NCBI RefSeq assembly: GCF_000023585.1
Contig: NC_012914.1
Location: 4,308,001-4,372,000, forward strand
DNA: 64,000 nucleotides
Reading direction: 5' to 3'
Origin: Paenibacillus sp. JDR-2
GTDB taxonomy: Bacteria; Bacillota; Bacilli; Paenibacillales; Paenibacillaceae
The position numbers were made by a program, and so were the translations under genes. How positions within the stretch are numbered: position 1 is the first letter of the stretch; each line of letters begins with the position of its first letter. Positions 54,346 to 62,635 of this stretch are shown here, piece after piece. The notes beneath the pieces were generated by a model. It had not been told where the DNA came from. It saw nothing but the letters and a program-made list of their open reading frames with translations, and searched no databases.

Positions 54346-55005
54346 ATGAGCGAGCCGATTGAGGAATGGCTGGATGAGCTGAATAAGCTTGGCGATGAGA
54401 AATCGATGACCGATAAGCAGCTGAAAATCGTCAAGGCTGCCTCCGAAATATTTGCGGAGAAGGGCTTTTCCGGATCATCCACGAGCGAAATCGCACAACG
54501 TGCGGGTGTGGCGGAGGGTACCATTTTCCGGCATTACAAAACAAAAAAAGAATTGCTTGTCTCCATCGTGGCACCGGTGATGGCAAAGCTTGTCGCGCCT
54601 TTTGTGATGAGGGAGTTCTATAAAGTACTGGACAGCAAATACGACAGCTACGACCAGATGCTTCGCGCGATACTCGAGAACAGGCTGGCGTTCCTCGAGA
54701 AGCATTTAAACGTGCTAAAAATATTAATCCAGGAGATTCCGTTCCATCCGGAGCTGCAGGAGCAATTCGAGAAGCTGATTCTCGCGAAGGTGTTCGAGAA
54801 GGTCACGCCAAATATCCGAAGATTCCAGGAAGAAGGAAGCCTTGTAAACTGGTCGCCTTATACGATTATTAGACTTACAGTCTCCTCCCTCATGGGTTAT
54901 GCCGCCATACGAATGATTTACGGCAAACGGGAAGGCAGCAGCTGGGATGATGAACAGGAACGGGAAGCGACCATCGCTTTTATTATGAAAGGGTTAACCC
55001 CCTAA
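54346..55005 (+). CDS. TetR/AcrR-family repressor
   Basis: 219 residues. The N-terminal helix-turn-helix spans about 35-70 (FAEKGFSGSSTSEIAQRAGVAEGTIFRHYKTKKEL region). The C-terminal ligand domain is variable. ATG 54346 is preferred since AAGGAG lies nine bases before it. It is the third gene of the ABC operon and is the natural candidate for binding the two palindromes ahead of that operon, controlling pump and itself. The divergent RND pump may also be a target. The inducer is unknown. Confidence 0.92.
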   Translation: MSEPIEEWLDELNKLGDEKSMTDKQLKIVKAASEIFAEKGFSGSSTSEIAQRAGVAEGTIFRHYKTKKELLVSIVAPVMAKLVAPFVMREFYKVLDSKYDSYDQMLRAILENRLAFLEKHLNVLKILIQEIPFHPELQEQFEKLILAKVFEKVTPNIRRFQEEGSLVNWSPYTIIRLTVSSLMGYAAIRMIYGKREGSSWDDEQEREATIAFIMKGLTP

Positions 55006-55016
55006 AGGATCCGAAT

Positions 55017-55092
55017 CAAAAAGCCGAAGGCATGGCAGGAATCTCCCTTCTTACAAGAGAGCAGCTTCCCGCGATGACTTCGGCTTTTTAAT
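55017..55092. terminator. Bidirectional terminator between TetR and the YitT gene
   Basis: AAAAAGCCGAAG pairs with CTTCGGCTTTTT across about 50 bases of loop; the stop codon of the convergent gene lies at the edge. Confidence 0.78.
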
Positions 55093-55702
55093 GATGCTTG
55101 AATTGATGATTATGCGGTAAATTCCACGTGCAGAGACTAGTCGCCACTCCCCCTGCCGCAACCGTTATGAGGGATAGCAGAAACGTATCTTCCGGAAGCA
55201 GAACGGCCCCCGTTCCGATAATGATAAAATCCGTTAAAAAAATAATAACTCCAACGTTTAACGGAACATACCGGGACAGAAAATGAGCCAGCAGATCCGT
55301 CCCTCCGGTAGAAGTACCGTTCCTTAGCATGATTCCAAGGCCTGTCCCAATGCAAAAACCGCCAAGCACCGCCCGCGTAAACGGAGTCCATTCAATGTAA
55401 TAGAGAAAGTGGAACCGGTAGGGGCTAAGCAAATCGATGACATAGCTGGATAACAGCAGGCCGTTCAGGCTCTGGTAGATCATACTCCGGCTTTGAAACC
55501 AGACCAGGGCAAAAATCGGGATACTGCATAGCAGCATGGTCAGCCCTACTTGAATGTGAAGCAGATAATTGACAATGAGGGCGATTCCAATAAGCCCTCC
55601 GTCCAAAATCATCAAAGGTACAAGAAAAAAATTAATCCCGACCGATATCAGCAGGCTCCCCAATATGATGGCCGCCCACCTGCGCCATGACAGTATCCCC
55701 AT
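55088..55702 (-). CDS. YitT/YczE-type integral membrane protein
   Basis: 204 residues with five or six membrane helices. The start IILGSLLISVGINFFLVP, the loop LMILDGGLIGIALIVNYL and the GTSTGGTDLLAHFL segment are characteristic of the YitT family (DUF161). The C-terminal DUF2179 domain common in longer members is absent. Function unknown. Start at ATG 55702 with GAGGTGAAAGGA before it. Confidence 0.88.
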   Translation of the reverse strand: MGILSWRRWAAIILGSLLISVGINFFLVPLMILDGGLIGIALIVNYLLHIQVGLTMLLCSIPIFALVWFQSRSMIYQSLNGLLLSSYVIDLLSPYRFHFLYYIEWTPFTRAVLGGFCIGTGLGIMLRNGTSTGGTDLLAHFLSRYVPLNVGVIIFLTDFIIIGTGAVLLPEDTFLLSLITVAAGGVATSLCTWNLPHNHQFKHH

Positions 55703-55775
55703 TCTTCCTTTCACCTCTTTTTGCTCTACCTCATTTATATGCGGGTCTGGTACATGCCATTCTCTGGAAAATAAT

Positions 55776-55814
55776 AAAAAAGCCGGCCTCTCATGTATTC
55801 ATGAGAGGCCGGCT
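55776..55814 (-). terminator. Terminator of the MFS transporter gene
   Basis: AGCCGGCCTCTCAT pairs perfectly with ATGAGAGGCCGGCT, followed by TTTTTTATT on the minus strand. Confidence 0.93.
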
Positions 55815-55826
55815 GTATGCCATTCG

Positions 55827-57011
55827 TTATTCCTGTGCTGCCGTTGAACCAGCTGTGCTGTCCATTCTACGGAATTGTACAAGCAGGATCAATGCCAAGA
55901 GACACAGAATGCCGCCAGAAACGTATGGAAGGCGTAAATCGAGTGTAAACAAGAACGAACCAACAAGCGGCCCAAGAATACGTCCCAGGCTGTCCATCGA
56001 AGAACTGAGACCGGAGGCAACGCCTTGGCCCACCTGCGTCTTCTGAGTAATTAACGAGGTTACGCACGGACGGATCAGCGAGTTGCCAATGCCAAATACG
56101 GCAAGCGACAACGTAGCCCACCATAAGGAATGGGCTGCCAGCAGCAGGAAGAAGCCAACCGCCGAAATAATCAGGCCAAGCGCAATGTACTGCGGCTCCT
56201 GTCCCCGCTTGATTCTGCGCCGCACAACACCGCCTTGCACAAGTGCTCCAACAAAGCCGCATACGAAGAACAACATGCCTACCTGCACCGGCGTTACGTC
56301 AAAGCGCTGAATGCCGAAGAACTGCAGCGTTGCTTCCATGCCGGCGAGCGTAAACGTAACGAAGAACGCAAGAACATACAGAAACTTAAGCGGTCCGGTA
56401 AAAGCCGACCAGCGAGATTCCCGCTTCTCGCCTGCGGCTCTTCGTTTCTCGGGCGGCAGCGATTCCTTCAGCTTGGTTATTGCAAAGAACAAAGTAATTA
56501 ACGCCATTATCGATGCCGCGTAAAAAGGAGCTTCGAGCGAAACCTGGCTGAGCAGACCGCCTACGCCCGGACCAATCGTGAAGCCGAAGCCAATCGACAT
56601 CCCGACAAGCCCCATACCTTTTGTACGCTGCTCAGGCGGTGTAATATCCGCTACGTAAGCAACAATAACCGATGTGACCGCTCCGGAGAACAAGCCCCCG
56701 AGAATACGGGAAAGATACATCATCGTCAAGTTGTCGGAGGATAAGCCAAATAAGAAAAAGCTGATCGCGAAACCGGTCACGCCAATGATAATAATCGGCC
56801 TCCGGCCGATCCGGTCGGATAAGCCTCCCCAATATGGAGAGAGTATGAACGATACGGCTGAGTAGAGCGCAAGCATTAAACCCGTATGATGCTCAGCGTT
56901 ACCCGGGCTGACCGCTTTAATCATTTCAGGCATAACAGGAATAATAATCCCAAACCCGATGAAGGTGGTCATTAGAATAGCCATTACTATAAGAAGTCGT
57001 TTATCTCGCAT
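55827..57011 (-). CDS. MFS multidrug-type transporter
   Basis: 394 residues with twelve membrane helices. The motif A segment GGLSDRIGRRPIIIIG after helix 2 and the motif C-like GPGVGGLL in helix 5 place it with drug:H+ antiporters of the TetA/Bmr/NorA group. ATG 57011 is preferred over an upstream start at 57068 since GGGGTGAAG lies before it and the protein then begins with a normal cytoplasmic MRDKR. It is one of three exporters within 8 kb. Confidence 0.92.
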   Translation of the reverse strand: MRDKRLLIVMAILMTTFIGFGIIIPVMPEMIKAVSPGNAEHHTGLMLALYSAVSFILSPYWGGLSDRIGRRPIIIIGVTGFAISFFLFGLSSDNLTMMYLSRILGGLFSGAVTSVIVAYVADITPPEQRTKGMGLVGMSIGFGFTIGPGVGGLLSQVSLEAPFYAASIMALITLFFAITKLKESLPPEKRRAAGEKRESRWSAFTGPLKFLYVLAFFVTFTLAGMEATLQFFGIQRFDVTPVQVGMLFFVCGFVGALVQGGVVRRRIKRGQEPQYIALGLIISAVGFFLLLAAHSLWWATLSLAVFGIGNSLIRPCVTSLITQKTQVGQGVASGLSSSMDSLGRILGPLVGSFLFTLDLRLPYVSGGILCLLALILLVQFRRMDSTAGSTAAQE

Positions 57012-57126
57012 TTTGTCTTCACCCCATCCCTTATCGTAACATAACAAGCTGGCCATAGTTATGAACAAATGGAGAACAATACTTGTCCAGCTGCGGAATG
57101 CCCGTCTACGTCAATAAAATTGTTGC

Positions 57127-57154
57127 TTGCATTCCGACTTGTTTTTGCTATACT
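57127..57154 (+). promoter_or_regulatory. Sigma-A promoter of speA
   Basis: TTGCAT (-35), 16 bp, TATACT (-10), about 57 bases upstream of the ATG. Confidence 0.7.
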
Positions 57155-57210
57155 CAACTTTGTTTGTACATTAGACATTAGACGACAGTCGAAAGGCAGG
57201 GACGAAAGCG

Positions 57211-58680
57211 ATGGATCATAACAACACCCCGCTCTTCAGCGCACTCCGCCGCCATGCGGATAACGACCCGGTACAATTTCATATTCCGGGGCATAAGAAA
57301 GGTCTCGGCAGCGATACTGAGTTTCGCGAATTTATCGGCGACAACGCCTTGTCGATCGATCTTATAAATATAGCTCCGCTTGATGACTTGCATCAGCCAA
57401 CCGGCGTTATTGAAGAAGCGCAAAAACTTGCGGCGGATGCGTTTGGCGCGGATTACACGTATTTCTCCGTTCAAGGCACAAGCGGCGCGATTATTACGAT
57501 GATTCTGACCGTCTGCAGCCCGGGCGACAAAATTATCGTACCGCGCAACATTCATAAGTCGGTTATGGCTGCTATCATTTTCGCCGGCGCACGTCCGGTA
57601 TTTATCTCGCCCGCGCGCGATTCGAATCTCGGGATCGACCACGGTATTACGACTCGCTCGGTGAAACGCGCGCTTGACCGTCATCCGGATGCCAAAGCCG
57701 TGCTGGTTATTAACCCGACTTACTTCGGCATTTGCGCGAATCTGAAGGAAATCGTCGATCTTGTCCACAGCTACGACATTCCGGTTCTTGTTGACGAAGC
57801 CCATGGCGTACTTATCCATTTCCATGAGAAGCTTCCGATGTCCGCTATGCAGGCCGGTGCCGATATGGCAGCTACAAGCGTACATAAGCTAGGCGGCTCC
57901 ATGACGCAAAGCTCGGTTCTGAACGTACGCAAAGGACGGATCAATCCGTTCCGCATCCAGACGATTCTGAGTATGCTGACGACAACCTCGACATCCTATA
58001 TTTTGCTCGCATCGCTGGACACTTCCCGCCGCAATCTTGCGATTAACGGCCATGAAATTGCAGAGCGCGCGATTGAACTTGCCCAATCTGCCCGTGAACA
58101 GATTAATCAGATCCCTGGACTTTATTGCTTTGGCGAAGATATTTTGGGCGATGAAGCAACCTACGATTACGATCCAACCAAAGTTACGGTCCATGTCCGC
58201 CATCTTGGCGTAACCGGCTACGAGGTTGAGAACTGGCTCCGCGATAACTACAACGTAGAAATCGAGATGAGCGACATGTATAACATTCTTTGCCTCGTGA
58301 CGCCTGGAGATACCTCCGAATCGATCGATAAGTTACTGCAAGCGCTTCGCGGCTTGTCCGAAACGTACCATGAAGGAGCGGAAGCACGCGAGCTTGTCGT
58401 AAAAATTCCGGATATCCCTCAGCTTTCCCTGACGCCGCGCGATGCTTTCTACGGCGAGACGGAGATTGTACCGTTCAAGGAATCCGCAGGACGGATTATC
58501 GCCGAATTTATTTACGTCTATCCGCCGGGCATTCCGATCTTGCTGCCAGGTGAAGTTATCTCGCAGAAGAACATCGACTATATCGTTGATCATGTTGAGG
58601 TTGGCCTGCCTGTCAAAGGGCCGGAGGATCGCAGCATTCAGTTCGTTAAAGTCATTGTGGAAGAAAACGCGATCTTCTAA
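57211..58680 (+). CDS. speA: Arginine decarboxylase (PLP, Orn/Lys/Arg decarboxylase family)
   Basis: 489 residues, aligned along its whole length with B. subtilis SpeA (490). It makes agmatine from arginine, the first step of putrescine and spermidine synthesis. The PLP lysine is in ATSVHKLGGS; QFHIPGHKKG near the N-terminus and VLVDEAHG are also conserved. A lysine substrate is a less likely alternative. It lacks the speE-speB genes often seen nearby. AAGGCAGGG lies upstream of the ATG. Confidence 0.95.
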   Translation: MDHNNTPLFSALRRHADNDPVQFHIPGHKKGLGSDTEFREFIGDNALSIDLINIAPLDDLHQPTGVIEEAQKLAADAFGADYTYFSVQGTSGAIITMILTVCSPGDKIIVPRNIHKSVMAAIIFAGARPVFISPARDSNLGIDHGITTRSVKRALDRHPDAKAVLVINPTYFGICANLKEIVDLVHSYDIPVLVDEAHGVLIHFHEKLPMSAMQAGADMAATSVHKLGGSMTQSSVLNVRKGRINPFRIQTILSMLTTTSTSYILLASLDTSRRNLAINGHEIAERAIELAQSAREQINQIPGLYCFGEDILGDEATYDYDPTKVTVHVRHLGVTGYEVENWLRDNYNVEIEMSDMYNILCLVTPGDTSESIDKLLQALRGLSETYHEGAEARELVVKIPDIPQLSLTPRDAFYGETEIVPFKESAGRIIAEFIYVYPPGIPILLPGEVISQKNIDYIVDHVEVGLPVKGPEDRSIQFVKVIVEENAIF

Positions 58681-58730
58681 ACGAAAAGCCAACAGCAGAG
58701 CTTTAAGGCGATGCTGTTGGCTTTTTCGTA
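58681..58730 (+). terminator. Terminator of speA
   Basis: ACGAAAAGCCAACAGCA pairs with TGCTGTTGGCTTTTTCGT immediately after the stop. Confidence 0.92.
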
Positions 58731-58790
58731 TGATTCCACTTATTGTAAACCCTCTGAGCGCCATGCTATGATGAGGTGGGGGTGGGACGA

Positions 58791-59189
58791 ATGAGTCAAA
58801 GCGCATTTATTAAGCTTGTTCAAGGATCTGCCGTTAGTGAACTTCTGCTAGAAGGACTGAAGGAAAAGCTTATCCATTACCGGGAGCAGACCGCTTTAAC
58901 CGGAACGCAGCTTGACTGGGATTATGCAAACGCGGCTTTTCCGTATACGATCGAATCGAAACAGGATGACCGATGGTTTTACTTGCAAGGCACCAATCCC
59001 GGGTACAAATATATAGTGTTTGGCAATGGATCAGAGGGTCCTTCCACGATTCAAATAGTCCTTCCCGACGGGTCCACACACGGAGACAAAGCCAAAGCTA
59101 ACGAGCTGTGCAAGTATTTAGCCAAACAGCTGCTTGCCGAGCTTACGATGTTTAACGGCCGCACGATTTATTATAATCCGCGTAAATGA
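58791..59189 (+). CDS. DUF1885-type small protein
   Basis: 132 residues. The blocks SAFIKLV at the start, AFPYTI, WFYLQG, YIVFG and GDKAKANELCKYLAK look like the DUF1885 family known from Bacilli; function unknown. Start at ATG 58791 after GAGGTGGGGGTGG; an in-frame ATG at 58776 lies ahead of it inside the binding site. No signal or membrane segment. Confidence 0.82.
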   Translation: MSQSAFIKLVQGSAVSELLLEGLKEKLIHYREQTALTGTQLDWDYANAAFPYTIESKQDDRWFYLQGTNPGYKYIVFGNGSEGPSTIQIVLPDGSTHGDKAKANELCKYLAKQLLAELTMFNGRTIYYNPRK

Positions 59190-59193
59190 CATG

Positions 59194-59252
59194 CAAAAAA
59201 ACACCCGTCTATCCTGGCTGCAGCTGCCGCTTGGATTTGACGGGTGTTTTAG
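59194..59252. terminator. Bidirectional terminator between DUF1885 and DUF1292 genes
   Basis: AAAACACCCGTC pairs with GACGGGTGTTTT around a GC-rich inner hairpin. Confidence 0.82.
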
Positions 59253-59256
59253 GTCA

Positions 59257-59577
59257 TTAACCTTCTTTGTTCTCGTTCTCGGTGCGCGCGATTTCTTCGT
59301 AGATCGCCGTTACGCGATCCCACTCTGCATCGTCTTCGATACCAACGAGGAATGCTTCGTCGTTTTCTTCTTCAATACGGAAGATAACGCCGTCAGCCTC
59401 CGGATCGTTGCGATCCAGCAATACCGCGTATACGTTGTTCTCCGATTCAAATGTATAGACCATGACCATTTCACGCTCTTGGCCTTCGTCGTCTGTCACG
59501 ATGAACACATGCTCATCATGTTCATGATCTTGTCCGCAGCCGCAGTCTTCGCCGTGCTGATGTTGATGCTCGCTCAT
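59257..59577 (-). CDS. DUF1292 family protein with His/Cys-rich N-terminus
   Basis: 106 residues. The first 23 residues hold eight His and two Cys (HQHQHGEDCGCGQDHEHDEH), a likely metal-binding tail. The rest is a very acidic DUF1292 domain similar to B. subtilis YrzB (VFIVTDDEGQEREM, YAVLL, VIFRIEEEN). Function of the family is unknown. The gene is convergent with the DUF1885 gene. Confidence 0.88.
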   Translation of the reverse strand: MSEHQHQHGEDCGCGQDHEHDEHVFIVTDDEGQEREMVMVYTFESENNVYAVLLDRNDPEADGVIFRIEEENDEAFLVGIEDDAEWDRVTAIYEEIARTENENKEG

Positions 59578-59645
59578 GGAATTACCCCATTTCAGTTATT
59601 TATACATACTTACGTATCGTACCATGCGAAGTATCGCCGGTCAAA

Positions 59646-59682
59646 CAAAAGACGCCCTGCCGTAGTCCGGAGCGTCCTTATT
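59646..59682 (-). terminator. Terminator of the stalk-domain protein gene
   Basis: GGACGCTCC pairs with GGGCGTC and is followed by TTTTGTTT on the minus strand. Confidence 0.6.
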
Positions 59683-59693
59683 TCAAGCCTTAT

Positions 59694-60263
59694 TTACTGG
59701 GATGTGATGAGTTTCTCCGATACAACCGTCCAGTCATCCGAAGGCGATGTCTTCAAATAGAACCGTACCGCGTATTTGCCTGCGTACTCGAAGTTATATT
59801 TGATATCCTCCGTCCGGTACCAGAAGTTATCCTTCGTAATGCTTACATTCTGGGATTGAATGACCTTCTCCGTGCCATATGGGTCCGTTATCGAGACTTT
59901 TACAGCAGAGATGTCCGTCTTAAGGTTGTCGATTTGGGAGAAGACATTAAACGTATATTTATTGCCTTTGTCCACATTGCCAAAGATCACTTTATCCTGG
60001 AACAGAATCATATGGACATTAGGCTTGTTAATTGTCGCTTTCTTGCTCTGATTATCCCAGTCAACAAGCGCATTCAGGCTGTTTACCATCTGGCGAAGAG
60101 GCAAGTAGGTTTTGCCGTCCACAATAATGCCGCCGTCATCCAGCTCACTGCCGTTTACAATGACACGTACTTTCTGGGATGCTGAATCGGCGAAAATGAG
60201 CGTACCTCCGAATACCGACAATATAGCGAGCAGAATAGCTACTTTTTTGAATCTGACTTTCAT
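59694..60263 (-). CDS. Secreted protein with copper amine oxidase N-terminal-like (stalk) domain
   Basis: 189 residues. A signal peptide (KVRFKKVAILLAI to about residue 26) is followed by a short copper amine oxidase-N/stalk domain (VRVIVNGSELDD, GKTYLPLRQMVNSL, VDWDNQSKKATI), a module very frequent in Paenibacillus surface proteins. The C-terminal half (about 85-189) is a beta-rich domain I do not recognise, possibly Ig-like (YAGKYAVRFYLKTSP). ATG 60263 follows GGAGGGAGG. Confidence 0.87.
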   Translation of the reverse strand: MKVRFKKVAILLAILSVFGGTLIFADSASQKVRVIVNGSELDDGGIIVDGKTYLPLRQMVNSLNALVDWDNQSKKATINKPNVHMILFQDKVIFGNVDKGNKYTFNVFSQIDNLKTDISAVKVSITDPYGTEKVIQSQNVSITKDNFWYRTEDIKYNFEYAGKYAVRFYLKTSPSDDWTVVSEKLITSQ

Positions 60264-60343
60264 TGCTGTTAACCCTCCCTCCATCCGGTTTGTCTGGATG
60301 TTTGGTTATACTCGGGTTTTGGCCCAAAGTTGCGCCCGGCAAT

Positions 60344-60377
60344 AAAAGTTTTAAGCCCGATCGTTCAGGCTCAACTT
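60344..60377 (-). terminator. Terminator candidate of the 71-residue gene
   Basis: Minus-strand TTGAGCC pairs with GGCTTAA (one G-T pair), followed by AACTTTTATT. Confidence 0.5.
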
Positions 60378-60433
60378 GTCAAAAACTGTTGAATCATGCG
60401 CTTGCCCAGGAAATACTTACGTATTGCCCGCGG

Positions 60434-60649
60434 TTAGCTGTAAGTGCGGGTCAAGATGCAAGGTACGCCCTTCCCCACTGCTCCGGGCTCCTGCATTCGC
60501 TTCCAATAGCGCATCCCACGCTCGCATGGCGTCTTGCACACCGCACAAGTGTCGGACAATACAAGCTTGTAATAATACTGTTTCCTGTCGCTGGACGACT
60601 TTTTCTTCTTCACTACTTTGCCTTTGCCCTTTGCCGCTGCTGCACTCAT
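60434..60649 (-). CDS. Small basic protein with a CxxC-type cysteine cluster, 71 residues
   Basis: A Lys-rich N-terminus (GKGKVVKKKKSSSDRKQYYY) is followed by CAVCKTPCERG and one more Cys near the C-terminus, suggesting a small zinc-binding, possibly RNA-binding protein. GGGAGG lies eleven bases before the ATG. A longer open frame overlaps on the same strand but has no sensible start. I do not recognise the family. Confidence 0.65.
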   Translation of the reverse strand: MSAAAAKGKGKVVKKKKSSSDRKQYYYKLVLSDTCAVCKTPCERGMRYWKRMQEPGAVGKGVPCILTRTYS

Positions 60650-60781
60650 CTTCGTTCAATCCTCCCGCCATTTTGCTTCTGCATTATATGTAGGCTGAGT
60701 GCATTATGCATCTGTTGTTTGTCAACATCTTGCGTTATTTGATAAAGTGGAGACAACCATGAAATGGGAGGCGATCTTAGC

Positions 60782-61513
60782 TTGCAGATCCAAATGCTTG
60801 GCACCGGCGGTGCTTTCGCGAAAAAATATTCGAACAATAATGCTTTAATCGCAGTGGATGGTTTCAAACTGCTTGTGGACTGCGGCATCACGCTGCCCCG
60901 GTCGCTTCACGATGCCGGCTACTCTTTTGATGATCTCAATGCGGTGCTAATCAGCCATATGCATGCCGACCATGTCGGAGGGCTGGAGGAATACGCGTTC
61001 CAAATGATGTTCCGTTACGGTAAAAGGCCTGTCCTGTATATTGCCGATACGCTGGTTGATCCATTATGGGAGCAGACGCTTCGCGGAGGTCTGACACAGG
61101 AGCCGCTTAACGCGCTGTCCGATTTCTTTGATGTTCGTCCTATTAAAGAAGGCGAGTCTTGCGAAATTCATCCCGGGATTCATGTAAAGCTGATCCGGAC
61201 GGATCATATCGCGGGCAAGCTCAGCTATTCTTTTCTCTTTAATGAGACCTTTTTCTATTCCGCGGATATGAAGTTTGACGGCGGTTTGCTGAAGGAATTG
61301 ATCGCTGGCGGGGTAACCACGGTCTTCCATGACTGTCAGTTGATCTCACCTGGAGTTGTTCATGCGAGTCTGGACGAGCTGCTGACGCTGCCCGAGGACA
61401 TCCAGGAGAAGATGTGGTTAATGCACTATAACGACAATATGGAAGAGTTCATCGGCCATACGGGAAAAATGCGTTTCGCGGAGCAGCTTGCCGTTTACGA
61501 AATTAAAACATAA
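60782..61513 (+). CDS. MBL-fold metallo-hydrolase
   Basis: 243 residues. Metal motif SHMHADHVGGLEE (HxHxDH), with further His and Asp ligands in RTDHIAG, SADMKF and VFHDCQ. It resembles the RNase Z-like and phosphodiesterase branch of the metallo-beta-lactamase fold rather than the antibiotic-hydrolysing one. TTG 60782 after GGGAGG (ten bases) is preferred; the in-frame ATG at 60764 lies within that site. Substrate unknown. Confidence 0.88.
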   Translation: MQIQMLGTGGAFAKKYSNNNALIAVDGFKLLVDCGITLPRSLHDAGYSFDDLNAVLISHMHADHVGGLEEYAFQMMFRYGKRPVLYIADTLVDPLWEQTLRGGLTQEPLNALSDFFDVRPIKEGESCEIHPGIHVKLIRTDHIAGKLSYSFLFNETFFYSADMKFDGGLLKELIAGGVTTVFHDCQLISPGVVHASLDELLTLPEDIQEKMWLMHYNDNMEEFIGHTGKMRFAEQLAVYEIKT

Positions 61514-61673
61514 CAAGCAGATATCCACCGCGCTACTGGCGCTGCAGACATCCGCTCTAGGTATAGCTTATGCAGGTGGATTGAGTCCGGTCAAAGTCTA
61601 AAATTGACGTACATACAGGCGCATGCATGTAAGTGGCTAATTCGATCCATACTATCATCGGGAGGATGATAAT
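61514..61673. promoter_or_regulatory. Gap with a forespore-type promoter candidate before the DUF3892 gene
   Basis: GCATG at 61625, 18 bp, CATACTA at 61648 matches the sigma-F/sigma-G consensus GHATR-N18-CATNHTA. The predicted start would be at the very edge of the ribosome binding site, which weakens the case. A 7-bp pairing ATCCACC/GGTGGAT spans 61524-61583 without a T run. Confidence 0.35.
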
Positions 61674-61907
61674 ATGGATTACACACAAGAAGAAGTAGTT
61701 GCCGTACGCAAAAACGGAGACGGCGATATTGTTGAGCTGCAGTTAACGTCTGGCCGGGTCGTCGATTATAAAACCGCACAATCGATGGTTAAAAATAATG
61801 AAATTGCCGGATTAAACGTCTTTAAGGGCCGTGACCACGAAGACCATCTTCGCTCTAACGCGGATGGCCGCAAGGACAATAATCTCGACAATCTGCCAAC
61901 CTTCTAA
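61674..61907 (+). CDS. DUF3892 domain protein, 77 residues
   Basis: A small soluble protein with the single domain IVELQLTSGRVVDYKTAQSMV and a charged tail ending LDNLPTF. DUF3892 proteins occur widely in spore formers with no known function. GGGAGG is nine bases before the ATG. A forespore-type promoter candidate sits directly upstream. Own terminator follows. Confidence 0.87.
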   Translation: MDYTQEEVVAVRKNGDGDIVELQLTSGRVVDYKTAQSMVKNNEIAGLNVFKGRDHEDHLRSNADGRKDNNLDNLPTF

Positions 61908-61912
61908 AACAC

Positions 61913-61953
61913 GAAAATCGGCTGCCGCGATCGCGGACAGCCGATTTTTTCTT
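61913..61953. terminator. Bidirectional terminator after the DUF3892 gene
   Basis: AAAATCGGCTG and CCGCG pair with CGCGG and CAGCCGATTTT, followed by T residues. Confidence 0.9.
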
Positions 61954-61965
61954 TACTATCGATGG

Positions 61966-62130
61966 TCATTTTTTCTTCGTTTCGGGAGGCAGTTTTCTAC
62001 GCCATACATGCGTTTGATCATAAGATAAGGAATCTTTAACGACAAACCTTGCCACACAAGCGATTACCGTACCCACGATGCCAAACAAGCCCAGAAGCCA
62101 TACGGCCATATAGGCATACTCCTGTGCCAA
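61966..62130 (-). CDS. Small membrane protein, 54 residues
   Basis: Start placed at TTG 62130, with AGGAGG nine bases before it; the longer frame to 62211 lacks a site. One membrane helix (about residues 9-31: AVWLLGLFGIVGTVIACVA) is followed by a basic tail (VWRRKLPPETKKK) that should lie in the cytoplasm. No family recognised. Confidence 0.65.
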   Translation of the reverse strand: MAQEYAYMAVWLLGLFGIVGTVIACVARFVVKDSLSYDQTHVWRRKLPPETKKK

Positions 62131-62217
62131 ACGATACCGCCTCCTATTAGTTATGCAAATGCTTTCTATACAGGTATGTATGGCCAGAATGAAATATGCT
62201 AAATTTGTCACAAGTTC

Positions 62218-62247
62218 GCATCATAATAGCTGATCCGGTTCATACTA
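62218..62247 (+). promoter_or_regulatory. Forespore-type promoter candidate of the 63-residue gene
   Basis: GCATC, 18 bp, CATACTA matches the sigma-F/sigma-G consensus except for the last base of the -35. The start codon is 47 bases downstream. Confidence 0.4.
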
Positions 62248-62294
62248 AATGGCGGACAATCGTACTCACAATACAGAGGGAGAGTGACTTCACC

Positions 62295-62486
62295 ATGACT
62301 CCAGATTTGAACAGCAGCTATGATTGCGCAAATGCTTCTTCCGACTTGCCGAATCTTATCGCGCAGCTTGATTCGTTAAAACACGGATCCGCTTCCACTG
62401 CCGAGCAGCAGGAGGAGATTAACCGGCTCGAGAATCAGATCCGGTTCATTCAGAACAAATGCGATATTCCGCATGGTAATCATTAA
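62295..62486 (+). CDS. Unrecognised small protein, 63 residues
   Basis: Start at ATG 62295, after GGAGAG; the frame is open further up but without a site. A predominantly helical, acidic sequence with the heptad-like stretch QEEINRLENQIRFIQNK and two Cys. It is too short to name. A sporulation-type promoter candidate precedes it and a strong terminator follows, so it is probably a real monocistronic gene. Confidence 0.65.
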   Translation: MTPDLNSSYDCANASSDLPNLIAQLDSLKHGSASTAEQQEEINRLENQIRFIQNKCDIPHGNH

Positions 62487-62499
62487 TAACGAGAAACGA

Positions 62500-62541
62500 A
62501 GTAAGGTCCATGTTTAAACGCATGGACCTTACTCTTTTATA
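62500..62541 (+). terminator. Terminator of the 63-residue gene
   Basis: AGTAAGGTCCATG pairs perfectly with CATGGACCTTACT, followed by CTTTTAT. Confidence 0.9.
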
Positions 62542-62567
62542 AACCCCGAAAAAAAATTCAATTTCCT

Positions 62568-62596
62568 TCAAACCGCTTTCTCATTTCCTTCGTTAC
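62568..62596 (+). promoter_or_regulatory. ECF-type promoter candidate of the cupredoxin gene
   Basis: TCAAAC, 17 bp, CGTTAC resembles ECF sigma promoters of the sigma-X/M class (TGAAAC-N17-CGTC). Leader of about 35 bases. Confidence 0.35.
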
Positions 62597-62635
62597 CTCC
62601 TATAAGAAACCATTATTCTTTAAGGAGGATTATTC

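Noticed and set aside
60417-60671. An 84-residue frame overlapping the small Cys-cluster gene
   Set aside because: It lacks a proper ribosome binding site and has no motif; the alternative frame carries the cysteine cluster and the better start.
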